A stretch of 64,000 nucleotides of DNA from an uncultured Pseudokineococcus sp. (GCF_947495735.1 NZ_CANMAA010000008.1:1-64000); one strand, 5' to 3'. Positions 23,900 through 32,438 are shown, counted from the stretch's first letter. A program made the numbers and translations. Notes: a model not told the origin generated them from the letters alone.

Positions 23900-25000
23900 T
23901 CAGCGCAGCTGCGCGGACAGCGGGCAGGTGTAGGCGTCGCGGGCGCGCAGGCCCATCACGTTGAGGTGCGCCACCACGGCCGCCATGGCGCCCACGTAGG
24001 TCGTCTCCGCGTAGGCGAGGCCGCGCTCGGCGCAGAACGCCTTGACGATCGGCTGCGCCCGGCGCAGCTGGGGCCGGGGCATGCTCGGGAACAGGTGGTG
24101 CTCGATCTGCAGGTCGAGCCCGCCCATGCCGAGGTGCACGAGCGGGCCGCCGCGGACGTTGCGCGACATGAGCACCTGGCGGGAGAGGAAGTCGATCTTC
24201 GCGCTCTTCGGCACGATCGGCATGCCCGTGTGGTTGGGCGCGAAGGCGCCGCCCATGGCCACGCCGAGCAGCGCGAGGTGGACGCCGACGAAGGCGGCGG
24301 CCTTGCCGGGGCTCAGGACGACCAGCAGCAGCGTGAGGTAGGCGGCCCAGTGCGCGCCGATGAGGGCGAGGTCCACGGCGCGGCGCTTGACCTTCCCCCC
24401 GGACAGCAGGGCGCGCGCGCTCTCCACGTGCAGGTTGGCGCCCTCCAGCAGCAGGAGCGGGAAGAAGAACCAGCCCTGGTGCTCGGTGAGCCAGGTGCCG
24501 ACGCGGCCGCGCGGGGCGTCCGCGGCGGGCTCGGTGAAGGCGAAGACCTTGGAGTCGATGTCGCCGTCGACGCCGATCGTGTTGGGCGCCTGGTGGTGGC
24601 GGTTGTGCTTGCCGAGCCACCAGCCGTAGCTGAGCCCCGAGGCGAGGCAGGCCATGCCCCGCCCGGCGACCTCGTTGGCGCGCGCGGAGGCGAAGATCTG
24701 CCGGTGCGCGCCGTCGTGGCCGAGGAAGGCGCACTGGGCGACGACCAGCGCGAGCGCGCCGGCGAGCAGCAGCACGAGCCAGCTGTCGCCGAGCAGGACG
24801 ACGCCGGCGGCGATCGCGGCGAGGGCGAGCACCGCGGTGCTCATGCGCCACCAGTAGTAGCCGCGACGGCGCTCGAGCAGCCCCTCGGCGCGGATCTGCC
24901 GGGAGAGCTCGGCGTAGGCGGTGGTCGCGCGGTGGCGAGGGGCCAGGGGGGCCGGCGACGGGCCGGCGGGCAGGGGGGAGTGCTGGTCGATCGCGGTCAC
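23900..25000 (-). CDS. Membrane fatty acid desaturase
   Basis: A 366-residue membrane di-iron desaturase. The three histidine boxes are HDGAH, HNRHH and QIEHH. The Gln in the last box is a mark of front-end (delta-5/delta-6-like) acyl-lipid or acyl-CoA desaturases, here without a cytochrome b5 domain. Four to six helices surround the boxes. It would add a double bond to a membrane fatty acyl chain. It is divergent from the GGDEF gene at 25204. Confidence 0.92.
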   Translation of the reverse strand: MTAIDQHSPLPAGPSPAPLAPRHRATTAYAELSRQIRAEGLLERRRGYYWWRMSTAVLALAAIAAGVVLLGDSWLVLLLAGALALVVAQCAFLGHDGAHRQIFASARANEVAGRGMACLASGLSYGWWLGKHNRHHQAPNTIGVDGDIDSKVFAFTEPAADAPRGRVGTWLTEHQGWFFFPLLLLEGANLHVESARALLSGGKVKRRAVDLALIGAHWAAYLTLLLVVLSPGKAAAFVGVHLALLGVAMGGAFAPNHTGMPIVPKSAKIDFLSRQVLMSRNVRGGPLVHLGMGGLDLQIEHHLFPSMPRPQLRRAQPIVKAFCAERGLAYAETTYVGAMAAVVAHLNVMGLRARDAYTCPLSAQLR

Positions 25001-25068
25001 GGGGGTGCTCCCGGGGGGCGTGCGGTGCGCGTGCGGCGCCGGTCCGCAGCGGCCTGGCTCCGGGCGGG

Positions 25069-25203
25069 TCCGGGTCCGAGAGGCGAGACGACTACCTCAC
25101 GAGAGTGGCACGGGGCGTCGAGAGGTGCGCGCGGGAGGGCGCCGACCGGGTGGTCGGCGGCGCGGGGCGTCAAGGGGGCGCCGCGCCGTGCCGACCGCAG
25201 GAC
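25069..25203 (+). promoter_or_regulatory. FliA-like promoter before GGDEF gene (boxes 25169-25197)
   Basis: Within this gap GTCAAG (25169-25174) and GCCGACCG (25190-25197) are separated by 15 bases, matching the sigma-28 (FliA) layout of a TCAAG-like -35 and GCCGA-type -10. The expected transcript start falls at about 25204, which is a GTG codon, so the message would be leaderless. The same layout occurs at 39329-39357. Confidence 0.55.
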
Positions 25204-26406
25204 GTGGGCAGCAGCGGGGGCGGTGGGGCGGCGACGGCGCGCGGGGCGCGGTCCGTGCCCGCGGAGGTGGCGCGCCAGGTGGTGCTGGCGGTCCTCGGCA
25301 GCACCGTCGCCGTCCTGCTCACGGCGGCGGCCCTGCGCGCGGCCGGCGGGCCCGACGTCCCGGTCCTGCCGCAGGTCCTGGCCTGGTCGTTCGTCATGGG
25401 CGTCCGCGTCAACGCCGTCCAGCGCCTGCTCGGCGGCCCCGACCTCACCCGGCGCACGGTCCTGCGCCAGCTCAACGGGTGCGCCAGCATCACCGTGGCG
25501 CTCGCCCTCGGCGGCTTCGCGGTCCTGGTGCCCGCCGCGTGCAGCCTCGTGACCGCCGTCCACGCCCAGTGGGACGAGCGCCCGTCCGCCTGGACCGGGG
25601 TCCTCGCCTCGGTGGTGCTCACGGCCGCCACCCAGGCCGCGGTCCTCACGGGAGCGGCCCCCTCGGTGGTGCCGCCGGCCACGGGCGCGCTCCTCGCCGT
25701 GGCCGCGCTGCTGCTCGCCGCGGGGACCTCCGCCAACCTGGCGGTGGTGGCGCGCCACCGGCGCGCGGCCGACGCGGCCCTGGGGCAGGAGCGGGCCCGG
25801 CGCGACGCCGAGCTCCAGCACGCGCTCGACCACGACGCGCTGACCGGGGCGCTCGGGCGCCGGGGCCTCGGCCGCAGGCTGGCCGCGTCCCCCCGCGGGT
25901 GCGGCGCCGGTGGCGCGGCCGCGCTCGTCCTCGACCTCGACGGCTTCAAGCCGGTCAACGACCGCCACGGCCACGTCGTCGGCGACGCCGTGCTCGTCGC
26001 CGTCGTCGAGCGCTTCCGCCGCGCCCTCCCGGCAGAGGCGCTGCTCGCACGCACCGGGGGCGACGAGTTCGCGGTCGTCGTGCCCGGCGTCGGGAGCGCG
26101 GCGGAGGCCGACGCCATCGCCCGGCGCTTGGAGGCGTGCCTGGCCGCGCCCGTCGTCGTGGGCGACCTCGTCGTCTCCGTCGGCGTCAGCGTCGGGTCCA
26201 CCTGGACGGCGGGGCGCCCGAGCGCCGAGCAGCTCCTCCTCGAGGCGGACGCCGCGATGTACGCGGTCAAGCGCGGCCGCCACGGGCGCGCCCCTGCCTC
26301 CGCCCCAGCCCCCGCCTCAGTCCCCGACGAGGACCCCTGCTCAGCCCCCGACGAGGACCCAGGCGCCGGCGTCCCCCGGCAGCACGCCGTCCTCGACGGG
26401 CGCTGA
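25204..26406 (+). CDS. Membrane GGDEF diguanylate cyclase
   Basis: A protein of about 400 residues with five to six membrane helices (from VVLAVLGSTVAVLLTAAALRA to ALLAVAALLLAAGTSANLAVV) and a GGDEF domain (about residues 210-365). The motifs are HDALTGALGRRGLG, LDLDGFKPVNDRHGHVVGDA and RTGGDEFAVVVPG, so catalysis is likely; no inhibitory RxxD is seen. The start is uncertain: GTG 25204 is chosen because a FliA-like promoter would place the transcript start there; GTG 25105 and 25255 are alternatives. The C-terminal tail repeats DEDP units and overlaps the opposing GH13 gene by 66 bases. Confidence 0.85.
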   Translation: MGSSGGGGAATARGARSVPAEVARQVVLAVLGSTVAVLLTAAALRAAGGPDVPVLPQVLAWSFVMGVRVNAVQRLLGGPDLTRRTVLRQLNGCASITVALALGGFAVLVPAACSLVTAVHAQWDERPSAWTGVLASVVLTAATQAAVLTGAAPSVVPPATGALLAVAALLLAAGTSANLAVVARHRRAADAALGQERARRDAELQHALDHDALTGALGRRGLGRRLAASPRGCGAGGAAALVLDLDGFKPVNDRHGHVVGDAVLVAVVERFRRALPAEALLARTGGDEFAVVVPGVGSAAEADAIARRLEACLAAPVVVGDLVVSVGVSVGSTWTAGRPSAEQLLLEADAAMYAVKRGRHGRAPASAPAPASVPDEDPCSAPDEDPGAGVPRQHAVLDGR

Positions 26407-28089
26407 GGCGACGAGCACGCGCGCGCCCGCCGGCAGCGCGACGGGGTCGGCGCCGAGGTTGACCCAGCTCTGCAGCGCCGTGCCCTCGCGGGCGAGGGCC
26501 AGCACGTCCGGCGACGGCGTCGGCAGCCACCGCATCGGCCCCGCGCCCGCGAGGTGCTCGCGGCGCAGGGCGAGCAGTCGGCGGTACAGCGACAGGGTGG
26601 AGGAGGGGTCGCCGTCCTGGGCCTGCGCGCTCAGCGCCGCCCAGCCCGCCGGCTGGGGCAGGTGCGGTGGCGCGCTCGGGCTCCCGTCGGGCCGCGTCGG
26701 CGGGGAGAAGCCGAACGGCGGGGCGTCGCCGGACCACGGCAGCGGCACCCGCGAGCCCTCGCGCCCCGGGTCGGTGCCGCCGGAGCGCGCGAAGATCGGG
26801 TCGGTCCTCAGCGCGGCGGGGAGGTCCTCGACCTCCTCCAGGCCCAGCTCCTCGCCGAGGTAGACGTACAGGACGCCGGGCAGCGACGCCGTCAGCACCA
26901 CCGCGGCCCGCGCGCGGCGCCGCCCCAGCGCGAGGTCGGGCACCTCGTCGGGCCAGCGCGCCCGCTCGGTCTCGTTGGTCCCCTTCTCCGCCCACTGGCT
27001 GCGGGCGTAGCGCGTCGCCTGGCGGACGACGTCGTGGTTGGTGAGCACCCACGCGCACGGCGCGCCCGTCAGCCCCGCCATCGCCAGGGACCGGTCGACG
27101 ACGTCGCGCCACGGCCGCGCCCGCCAGGCCACGTGCAGCGGCTCGAACTCGAAGGCGGTGTGCAGCTCGTCGGGGCGCAGGTACAGCGGCAGCCGCTCGG
27201 CCCGCCGCGCCGGCCACGCCTCGGCGACGAAGACCCGCGGCGGGTCGTAGGAGTCCGCGAGCGCCCGCCACTCGCGCCAGACGTCGTGCACCTCGTCCTG
27301 GTCCCAGCCCGGGTGCTCCTCGGTCCGCCGGTCGCGGCCCTCGGCGTCGGGCAGGCCCGGTGCCTTCACGAGCCCGTGCGCCACGTCGACGCGGAACCCG
27401 TCGACGCCCCGGTCGAACCAGAAGCGCAGGACGTCGAGCATCTCCTCGTGCACCTCGCGGTTCGACCAGTCCAGGTCGGGCTGCTCGGGCGCGAACAGGT
27501 GCAGGTACCAGTCACCGGGCTCGCCGTCGGGCGTCGTCGTGCGGGTCCAGGCGGGCCCGCGGAAGCAGCTCTCCCAGTCGTTGGGCGGCAGCTCGCCGTG
27601 CTCGCCGCGCCCGGGCCGGAAGAGGTACCGCGCGCGGGCGGCCCCGTCCCCGGCCAGCGCCGCGCGGAACCACGCGTGCTGGTCGCTCGTGTGGTTCGGG
27701 ACGACGTCGAGCAGCACCCGCAGGCCCAGCGCGTGGGCCTCGCGCACCAGCGCCTCGGCGTCCTCGAGCTCGCCGTAGCGCGGGTCCAGCGCCCGGTAGT
27801 CAGCGACGTCGTAGCCGGCGTCGACCATCGGCGAGGCGTACCAGGGGTTGACCCACACGGCGTCGACGCCGAGGGCGGCCAGGTGCCCCAGGCGCGCGCG
27901 CAGCCCGGCGACGTCGCCCACGCCGTCGCCGTCGCCGTCGGCGAACGAGCGCAGCACCACCTGGTAGACGACCGCCGTCCGCCACCACTCGCGCCCGGCG
28001 TCGGGCGCGACCTCCAGCGGCGCGACCGCGGCGTCGAGCGACGGGTCGGGGACCGGCTCGGGGGTGGGGGAGGCGTTCGGCTCGCGCAC
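26341..28089 (-). CDS. GH13 alpha-glucosidase
   Basis: A 582-residue GH13 enzyme of the oligo-1,6-glucosidase/alpha-glucosidase group. It opens WWRTAVVYQVVLRSFADGDG. LLDVVPNHTSDQH is region I, and DGFRVDVAHGL carries the nucleophile Asp. VFVAEAWPA carries the acid Glu, and WVLTNHDVVR carries the third acid. The typical DSDGDGVGDVAGL-like calcium loop (DGDGDGVGDVAGL) is present. It releases glucose from short alpha-glucans inside the cell. GTG 28089 is the first plausible start; the open frame extends far upstream but through the opposing nuclease gene. It overlaps the GGDEF gene at its 3' end. Confidence 0.92.
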   Translation of the reverse strand: MREPNASPTPEPVPDPSLDAAVAPLEVAPDAGREWWRTAVVYQVVLRSFADGDGDGVGDVAGLRARLGHLAALGVDAVWVNPWYASPMVDAGYDVADYRALDPRYGELEDAEALVREAHALGLRVLLDVVPNHTSDQHAWFRAALAGDGAARARYLFRPGRGEHGELPPNDWESCFRGPAWTRTTTPDGEPGDWYLHLFAPEQPDLDWSNREVHEEMLDVLRFWFDRGVDGFRVDVAHGLVKAPGLPDAEGRDRRTEEHPGWDQDEVHDVWREWRALADSYDPPRVFVAEAWPARRAERLPLYLRPDELHTAFEFEPLHVAWRARPWRDVVDRSLAMAGLTGAPCAWVLTNHDVVRQATRYARSQWAEKGTNETERARWPDEVPDLALGRRRARAAVVLTASLPGVLYVYLGEELGLEEVEDLPAALRTDPIFARSGGTDPGREGSRVPLPWSGDAPPFGFSPPTRPDGSPSAPPHLPQPAGWAALSAQAQDGDPSSTLSLYRRLLALRREHLAGAGPMRWLPTPSPDVLALAREGTALQSWVNLGADPVALPAGARVLVASAPVEDGVLPGDAGAWVLVGG

Positions 28090-28121
28090 GCGGCCATCGT
28101 CACGCAGACCCCGCCACCTGG

Positions 28122-28161
28122 TCGACGGAGGTGACCGCGCACGGTCACCTCCGTCGCACAG
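28122..28161. repeat. Palindromic repeat, copy 1 (left of nuclease gene)
   Basis: A 34-bp palindrome (28123-28156, arms CGACGGAGGTGACCG and CGGTCACCTCCGTCG, with one central mismatch) in a 40-base block that recurs at 29159-29198 with one difference. It lies between the divergent GH13 and nuclease genes. Confidence 0.95.
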
Positions 28162-28217
28162 CTCCGCCGTCCACAGGCCTCCGGCGCGACGCCGCGGCGT
28201 GCGGGACGCTGGCGCGG

Positions 28218-29171
28218 GTGCGCAGGCGCGAGGTCCCCGAGGAGGTGGCCCGGCTCGCCCGCGCGCAGGCCGGCTGCGTCGCGCGGGCCCAGCTGCGCGC
28301 GCACGGCCTGGGGCCCGACGTCGTGCGCCGGCGGGTCGGGGCGGGGCTGTGGCGGGCGCTCGGCCCGCACGTCGTGGTCCTGCACGCCGGCCCGCTCGAC
28401 GTCGGCGCCCGCCGCGCCGCCGCGGTGCTGCACGCCGGCCCGAGCGCGGCGCTCGGGGCGTGGACGGCGCTCGCGGTCCACGGCCTCGGCGGCTGGGAGA
28501 GGGCGGACGCGCACCTCGTGCTGCCGCCCGGGCGCAGCCGGGGACCGCTCGAGGGGGCGGTGCACCACGTGTCCCGGCGCTGCCGGGCCGAGGACGTCGT
28601 CGTGCGCGACGGGCTGCGCGTCCACCGCGTCGAGCGCGCCGCCGTCGACGCCGCGGCGTGGTCGCCCTCGGGCCGCGCGGCGGGCGGCCTCCTCGCGGCC
28701 GTCGTGCAGCAGCGCCTGAGCACGCCGGCGCGGCTGCGGACGGCGCTGGACGCCGCCGGTGGCCTGCGCGGCGTCGCGGAGCTGCGGGCGGTGCTCGACG
28801 ACCTGGACGGGGGGTCGCAGGCGATGTCGGAGGTCGACCTGGTGCGGCTGTGCCGCCGGAACGGCCTGCCCGTGCCGGTGCGCCAGGGCGTGCGCCACGA
28901 CGCCGCGGGACGCCGCCGCTACCTCGACGCCGAGTGGGAGCTGGCGGACGGGCGCCGCGTCCTCCTCGAGGTCGACGGCGTCGGGCACCTCGACCCCGCG
29001 CGCTGGTACGACGACCTGCTGCGCGCCGCCGAGGTGAGCCGACCCGGCGAGGTGGTGCTGCGGCTCCCGGCCCGGGCGCTGCGCACCGACGGGGCGCGCG
29101 TGGTGGCGCTGCTCCGGGCCCACCTCGCACCGGACCCGTCCTGCCCGAGCGGACCTGCTCGACGGAGGTGA
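28218..29171 (+). CDS. VSR-like (DUF559-type) nuclease with N-terminal winged helix
   Basis: A 317-residue protein. Residues 1-60 (EVPEEVARLARAQAGCVARA, then QLRAHGLGPDVVRRRVGAGLWR) form an AbiEi-type winged helix. Residues about 205-305 form a VSR/DUF559-like nuclease fold: SEVDLVRLCRRNGLPVPVRQ, then RRRYLDAEWELADGRRVLLE, then VDGVGHLDPARWYDDLLRAA. The E-D-E-V residues in YLDAEW and LLEVDG are the likely metal site. GTG 28218 begins VRRREVPEEV; the frame is open back into palindrome copy 1. The TGA stop lies inside palindrome copy 2. Function is unknown; such genes are common in actinobacteria and are thought to be nucleases or antitoxin-like proteins. Confidence 0.8.
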   Translation: MRRREVPEEVARLARAQAGCVARAQLRAHGLGPDVVRRRVGAGLWRALGPHVVVLHAGPLDVGARRAAAVLHAGPSAALGAWTALAVHGLGGWERADAHLVLPPGRSRGPLEGAVHHVSRRCRAEDVVVRDGLRVHRVERAAVDAAAWSPSGRAAGGLLAAVVQQRLSTPARLRTALDAAGGLRGVAELRAVLDDLDGGSQAMSEVDLVRLCRRNGLPVPVRQGVRHDAAGRRRYLDAEWELADGRRVLLEVDGVGHLDPARWYDDLLRAAEVSRPGEVVLRLPARALRTDGARVVALLRAHLAPDPSCPSGPARRR

Positions 29172-29198
29172 CCGTGCACGGTCACCTCCGTCGCACAG
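29159..29198. repeat. Palindromic repeat, copy 2 (over nuclease stop codon)
   Basis: A perfect 34-bp palindrome at 29160-29193 with centre TGCA. The nuclease stop TGA is bases 29169-29171, inside the left arm. Thirty-nine of 40 bases match copy 1. As RNA it would fold into a strong hairpin and could act as a terminator. Confidence 0.95.
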
Positions 29199-29262
29199 GT
29201 CGGGCGCACAGGGTCGGCGCACGGGTCGGCGCACGGGTCGGGCGCACGGGTCGGGCGCGCGG
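29192..29262. repeat. 12-13 bp tandem repeat
   Basis: About five units of the type CGCACGGGTCGGG (variants GCACAGGTCGGG and GCACAGGGTCGG) run from the end of palindrome copy 2 to just before the photolyase-like gene. Confidence 0.85.
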
Positions 29263-29291
29263 CTGTCGGTGGCGCGGGTGACGATCGGGCG

Positions 29292-30515
29292 GTGCCGCTC
29301 CTGCCCAGCCCTCCGACCGACCGCGACGGCGCCGTCGCGTGGGTCGCCGAGCACCTCTCCCACCTGACCTGCGACGAGCCGCCCGCGTACGGGACGTCGC
29401 GCTTCCGCGGCGGGCAGGCGGCGGCCGACGCGGCGCTGGCCTCGCTCGACCTCACGGGGTACGCGCGCCGCCGCAGCACCGTGCTGCCCGAGGCGCAGCG
29501 CGGCGCCAGCCGGCTGAGCCCGTACATCCGCCACGGCCTGCTGCCGCTGCCCGACGTCTGGGACGCCGCGGCCGCCGCGCCGCCGCGCGACCGCCAGCGC
29601 TTCCGCGACGAGCTGCAGTGGCAGGAGTACGCCCGCCACCTCTACGCCCGCGTGGGCCGCGACCTGCGCGAGCCCCTGCGCGCCGGCTCGCCCGTGCCCT
29701 CGCCCGGCGCGCCCCCGTGGCGCGACGCGCCCTGGCCGGAGCGCATGGCCTGCATGGCCGCGACGACGGGCGAGCTCCACGAGCACGGCTGGCTGGTCAA
29801 CCAGACGCGCATGTGGCTGGCCTCGCAGTGGTCGGTGCGCGCGGGCGCGGACTGGCGCGAGGGCCGCGACGAGATGTACCGCCACCTCCTGGACGGCTCG
29901 CCCGCCGCCAACGGCCTCGGCTGGCAGTGGTCGGCCGGGACGGCGACGGGCAAGGTCTACGGCTTCAGCCGCTGGCAGGTGGAGAAGCGGGCGCCGCAGC
30001 TGTGCCGCTCGTGCCCGCTGCGCGACGCCTGCCCCGTCCAGGACTGGCCGGAGGCGCAGTCCGGCGCCCGGCTCGAGGGCCCGCCCGGGCTCGGCGGCGG
30101 CCCCACGGACGCCGGCCCGCGCCGGCCCGAGGTCACCGGCGAGCCGGAGGCCGTCTGGCTGACCGCGGAGTCTCTCGGCGACACCGACCCGGCCCTGGTC
30201 GCGCACCCCGACGTCCCGGCCGTCTTCGGCTTCGACGAGCCGCTGCTGGCCCGGCTGCGCCTGTCGGGCAAGCGCCTGGTCTTCCTCGCGGAGACGCTCG
30301 CGGAGCTGGGCGCGCAGGTCCACCTCGGCGACCCCGTCACCGAGCTGGCCGGCCGCCGGCTCGCGACGACGTGGACCTACCCGCCGGGGTGGCGCCGCCG
30401 GGCCGACCGGCTCGACGTCGTCGCCCTGCACCCGTGGCCGTGGCTGCGCCGGCCGGGCTCGGGCTCGGTCCGCTCCTTCTCCGCCTGGGTGCGCACCGCG
30501 CCCGGGCGCGGCTGA
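29292..30515 (+). CDS. Photolyase/cryptochrome-like protein with permuted domain order
   Basis: A 407-residue protein. Residues about 1-235 are the alpha-helical FAD-binding domain of photolyases. The motifs are [26 protein letters not shown], and [13 protein letters not shown] then [20 protein letters not shown] and [17 protein letters not shown] Cys cluster [10 protein letters not shown] follows, which may bind iron-sulfur or zinc. Residues about 280-350 ([63 protein letters not shown]) resemble the N-terminal alpha/beta domain of normal photolyases. The order is therefore reversed, and that domain is short. Substrate (DNA repair or light sensing) is unknown. It is followed 10 bases later by a DUF2256 gene. 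Confidence 0.82.
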   Translation: MPLLPSPPTDRDGAVAWVAEHLSHLTCDEPPAYGTSRFRGGQAAADAALASLDLTGYARRRSTVLPEAQRGASRLSPYIRHGLLPLPDVWDAAAAAPPRDRQRFRDELQWQEYARHLYARVGRDLREPLRAGSPVPSPGAPPWRDAPWPERMACMAATTGELHEHGWLVNQTRMWLASQWSVRAGADWREGRDEMYRHLLDGSPAANGLGWQWSAGTATGKVYGFSRWQVEKRAPQLCRSCPLRDACPVQDWPEAQSGARLEGPPGLGGGPTDAGPRRPEVTGEPEAVWLTAESLGDTDPALVAHPDVPAVFGFDEPLLARLRLSGKRLVFLAETLAELGAQVHLGDPVTELAGRRLATTWTYPPGWRRRADRLDVVALHPWPWLRRPGSGSVRSFSAWVRTAPGRG

Positions 30516-30525
30516 GGGTGCTCCC

Positions 30526-30966
30526 GTGAGCAGGGGAGGCAGCAGGACGGGTCGGGGCTCGGCGCGCGACGCGCTGCCCACCAAGCCGTGCGCGGTGTGC
30601 GGGCGCACCATCACGTGGCGCAGGGCGTGGGAGCGCGACTGGGACGACGTCCGGTACTGCTCCGACGCGTGCCGGCGCACCGGCGTCTCCCCGGTCGACG
30701 CCGACCTCGAGGCCGCCGTCCTGCGCCTGCTGGACGCGCGGGGCGAGGGGAGGACCATCTGCCCGTCCGAGGCCGCGCGCGCCGTCGGGGGCGAGGACTG
30801 GCGCCCGCTCATGGAGCCGGCGCGGGCCGCCGCCCGGCGCCTCGTGGTGGCCGGCGACGTGGAGATCACCCAGGGCGGGGCCGTCGTCGACCCCTCGACG
30901 GCGCGGGGCCCGATCCGCGTGCGCAGGGTGCGGCGCCCGCCCGAGCCCGAGCGGGTCCCCCGGTGA
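30526..30966 (+). CDS. DUF2256 and DUF3253 fusion protein
   Basis: A 146-residue protein. Residues about 19-55 are DUF2256: [20 protein letters not shown] then [11 protein letters not shown], a four-Cys zinc-ribbon-like motif. Residues about 60-125 are DUF3253, a winged-helix-like domain ([40 protein letters not shown]). DUF2256 genes often lie beside photolyase/cryptochrome genes, as here, 10 bases downstream in one operon. The likely role is as a nucleic-acid-binding partner of that protein (inference). Confidence 0.88.
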   Translation: MSRGGSRTGRGSARDALPTKPCAVCGRTITWRRAWERDWDDVRYCSDACRRTGVSPVDADLEAAVLRLLDARGEGRTICPSEAARAVGGEDWRPLMEPARAAARRLVVAGDVEITQGGAVVDPSTARGPIRVRRVRRPPEPERVPR

Positions 30967-31067
30967 GGTGAGCCCCGGGCGTCGACCCGTCGCCGCTGCG
31001 GGGCGCCTCGTCGACCGCTCCGTGCTGCCGGGTGCCGGGAGTCGACGACGACGTCGTCCTGCGCCGC

Positions 31068-31406
31068 TCAGCCCGCGGGCGTGACGTCCGTGTCTCCCGC
31101 GGGCGAGGTGCCGTAGTGCTGGTACAGCGCGACGGAGTCGGCGTGCGAGACGTGCTCGACCTCCTCGGCCGCGGGGGCGCTGAGCAGGCGGTCCGCGGTG
31201 ACGGCGAGGTGCAGCCGCCCGTCGCGGACGTCGGCGTCCGCCAGCGGCGCGAGGCGCTCCAGGCCGGCGACGCGCACGACCGCCCACTCCGGGCGCCCGG
31301 TGTGGTCGTCGTCGAAGACGCCGGTCACCGGGCCCAGGGGGGCCCCGTCGGCGTCGACGGCGGGCGTCCCGGGCAGGCCTGCGCCCACCTCCTCGGTGAT
31401 CGGCAC
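31068..31406 (-). CDS. PRC-barrel domain protein
   Basis: A 112-residue protein with a PRC-barrel-like beta domain: PAVDADGAPLGPVTGVFDDD, RPEWAVVRVAGLERLAPLAD, then DGRLHLAVTADRLLSAPAAE and the C-terminal SVALYQHYGTSP. It resembles actinobacterial stress-type PRC-barrel proteins of unknown exact role. GTG 31406 is chosen because AGGAGG lies five bases upstream of it; a GTG at 31421 is also in frame. Confidence 0.78.
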   Translation of the reverse strand: MPITEEVGAGLPGTPAVDADGAPLGPVTGVFDDDHTGRPEWAVVRVAGLERLAPLADADVRDGRLHLAVTADRLLSAPAAEEVEHVSHADSVALYQHYGTSPAGDTDVTPAG

Positions 31407-31630
31407 GAGCTCCTCCTGCACGTCCTGTCGTCGTCGTGGTCGCTGGGCTCGGCCCCGACGGCGGTCCGGGTCGATCCTCGCGGCATCGCCGCCCGCGCGC
31501 GCGCCGTGGTCGGCGCCGCACCCCCCGCCCGCACGGGCGGGGGTCGCGGGCACCATGATCACGAGCGTCCCACCCAGCGCCCGGCCGTCGTCCGGGGCAC
31601 TGTGGGGGGCTCGCAGCAGGAGGAGGTCGC

Positions 31631-32365
31631 GTGGGGGACGAGGCCGGCCGGAAGGCCGCCGGGCAGAGCGGCGCGACGCGCCGCCCTCCGGGGCTCTCTC
31701 GCGCCGCCGTGCTGGACGCCGCCCTGGACATCGTCGACCGCCGCGGGATCGGCGACCTGTCGATGCGCAAGCTCGGCGCCGCCCTGCACGTGGAGGCCAT
31801 GGCGCTGTACCGGTACGTCCAGAGCCGGGAGGCGCTGCTGGACGGCCTCGTGGACCGCGTCATGGACGACCTGTACGCCGACCCGTCGACGCTGCTGCGC
31901 CCGGAGGACGACTGGCGCGACTTCCTGCAGCGGGTCGCGGCGGGGGTGCGCCGCATCGCCCAGCAGCACCCCCAGCTGTTCCCGCTGGTGGCCACGAGGC
32001 CGCCGGCGGCTCCGTGGATCCGCCCGCCGCTGCGCAGCCTGCGCTGGGTCGAGGGCTTCCTCTCGGGCCTGCAGGAGCGCGGCTTCACCGAGGACGGCGC
32101 GATCTACGCCTACCGGGCGTTCGCCACCTTCCTCGTCGGACACCTCCTGCTCGAGGTGTCCGCCCGCGGCGTCGACCCGGTGCCCGCCGCCGCGAGCGAC
32201 GAGCCGGCGCCCGAGGTCGACCTCACCGCCTACCCCGTCCTGAGCCGCCTAGCGCCGAGGCTGGCGGTCGAGGACCTCGACGAGGAGTTCGCCCACTCGC
32301 TGGGGAACCTGCTCGACCGCATCGGCGAGAACTCCCGGCTCGCGCGTCCCGCGGCGCGGGGTTAG
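31631..32365 (+). CDS. TetR family regulator (TetR_C type)
   Basis: A 244-residue TetR protein. The HTH is at residues about 22-70 (LSRAAVLDAALDIVDRRGIG, DLSMRKLGAALHVEAMALYR). The C-terminal ligand domain is of the TetR_C_1 type seen in tetracycline-repressor-like proteins (FLVGHLLLEVSARG). GTG 31631 has AGGAGGAGG just upstream. It precedes the Asp23/AmaP operon by 73 bases in the same direction, and may regulate it, although the gap also holds a promoter-like TTACGGTGTAA. Confidence 0.88.
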   Translation: MGDEAGRKAAGQSGATRRPPGLSRAAVLDAALDIVDRRGIGDLSMRKLGAALHVEAMALYRYVQSREALLDGLVDRVMDDLYADPSTLLRPEDDWRDFLQRVAAGVRRIAQQHPQLFPLVATRPPAAPWIRPPLRSLRWVEGFLSGLQERGFTEDGAIYAYRAFATFLVGHLLLEVSARGVDPVPAAASDEPAPEVDLTAYPVLSRLAPRLAVEDLDEEFAHSLGNLLDRIGENSRLARPAARG

Positions 32366-32438
32366 CGTCACGAGGCGCCGTCCTTACGGTGTAAATCGCT
32401 GACTGCCGCGGTGCGCCGCGGAGAACAGGACGAAGAGC

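Noticed and set aside
28131-28217. Extended N-terminus of the nuclease starting inside palindrome copy 1
   Set aside because: The frame is open, but the extra 29 residues are low in conservation and arise from the palindrome itself. GTG 28218 fits the winged-helix start better.
27366-30869. Open minus-strand frame of about 1170 codons over the nuclease and photolyase region
   Set aside because: It is antisense to three well supported plus-strand genes and has no recognisable domain.
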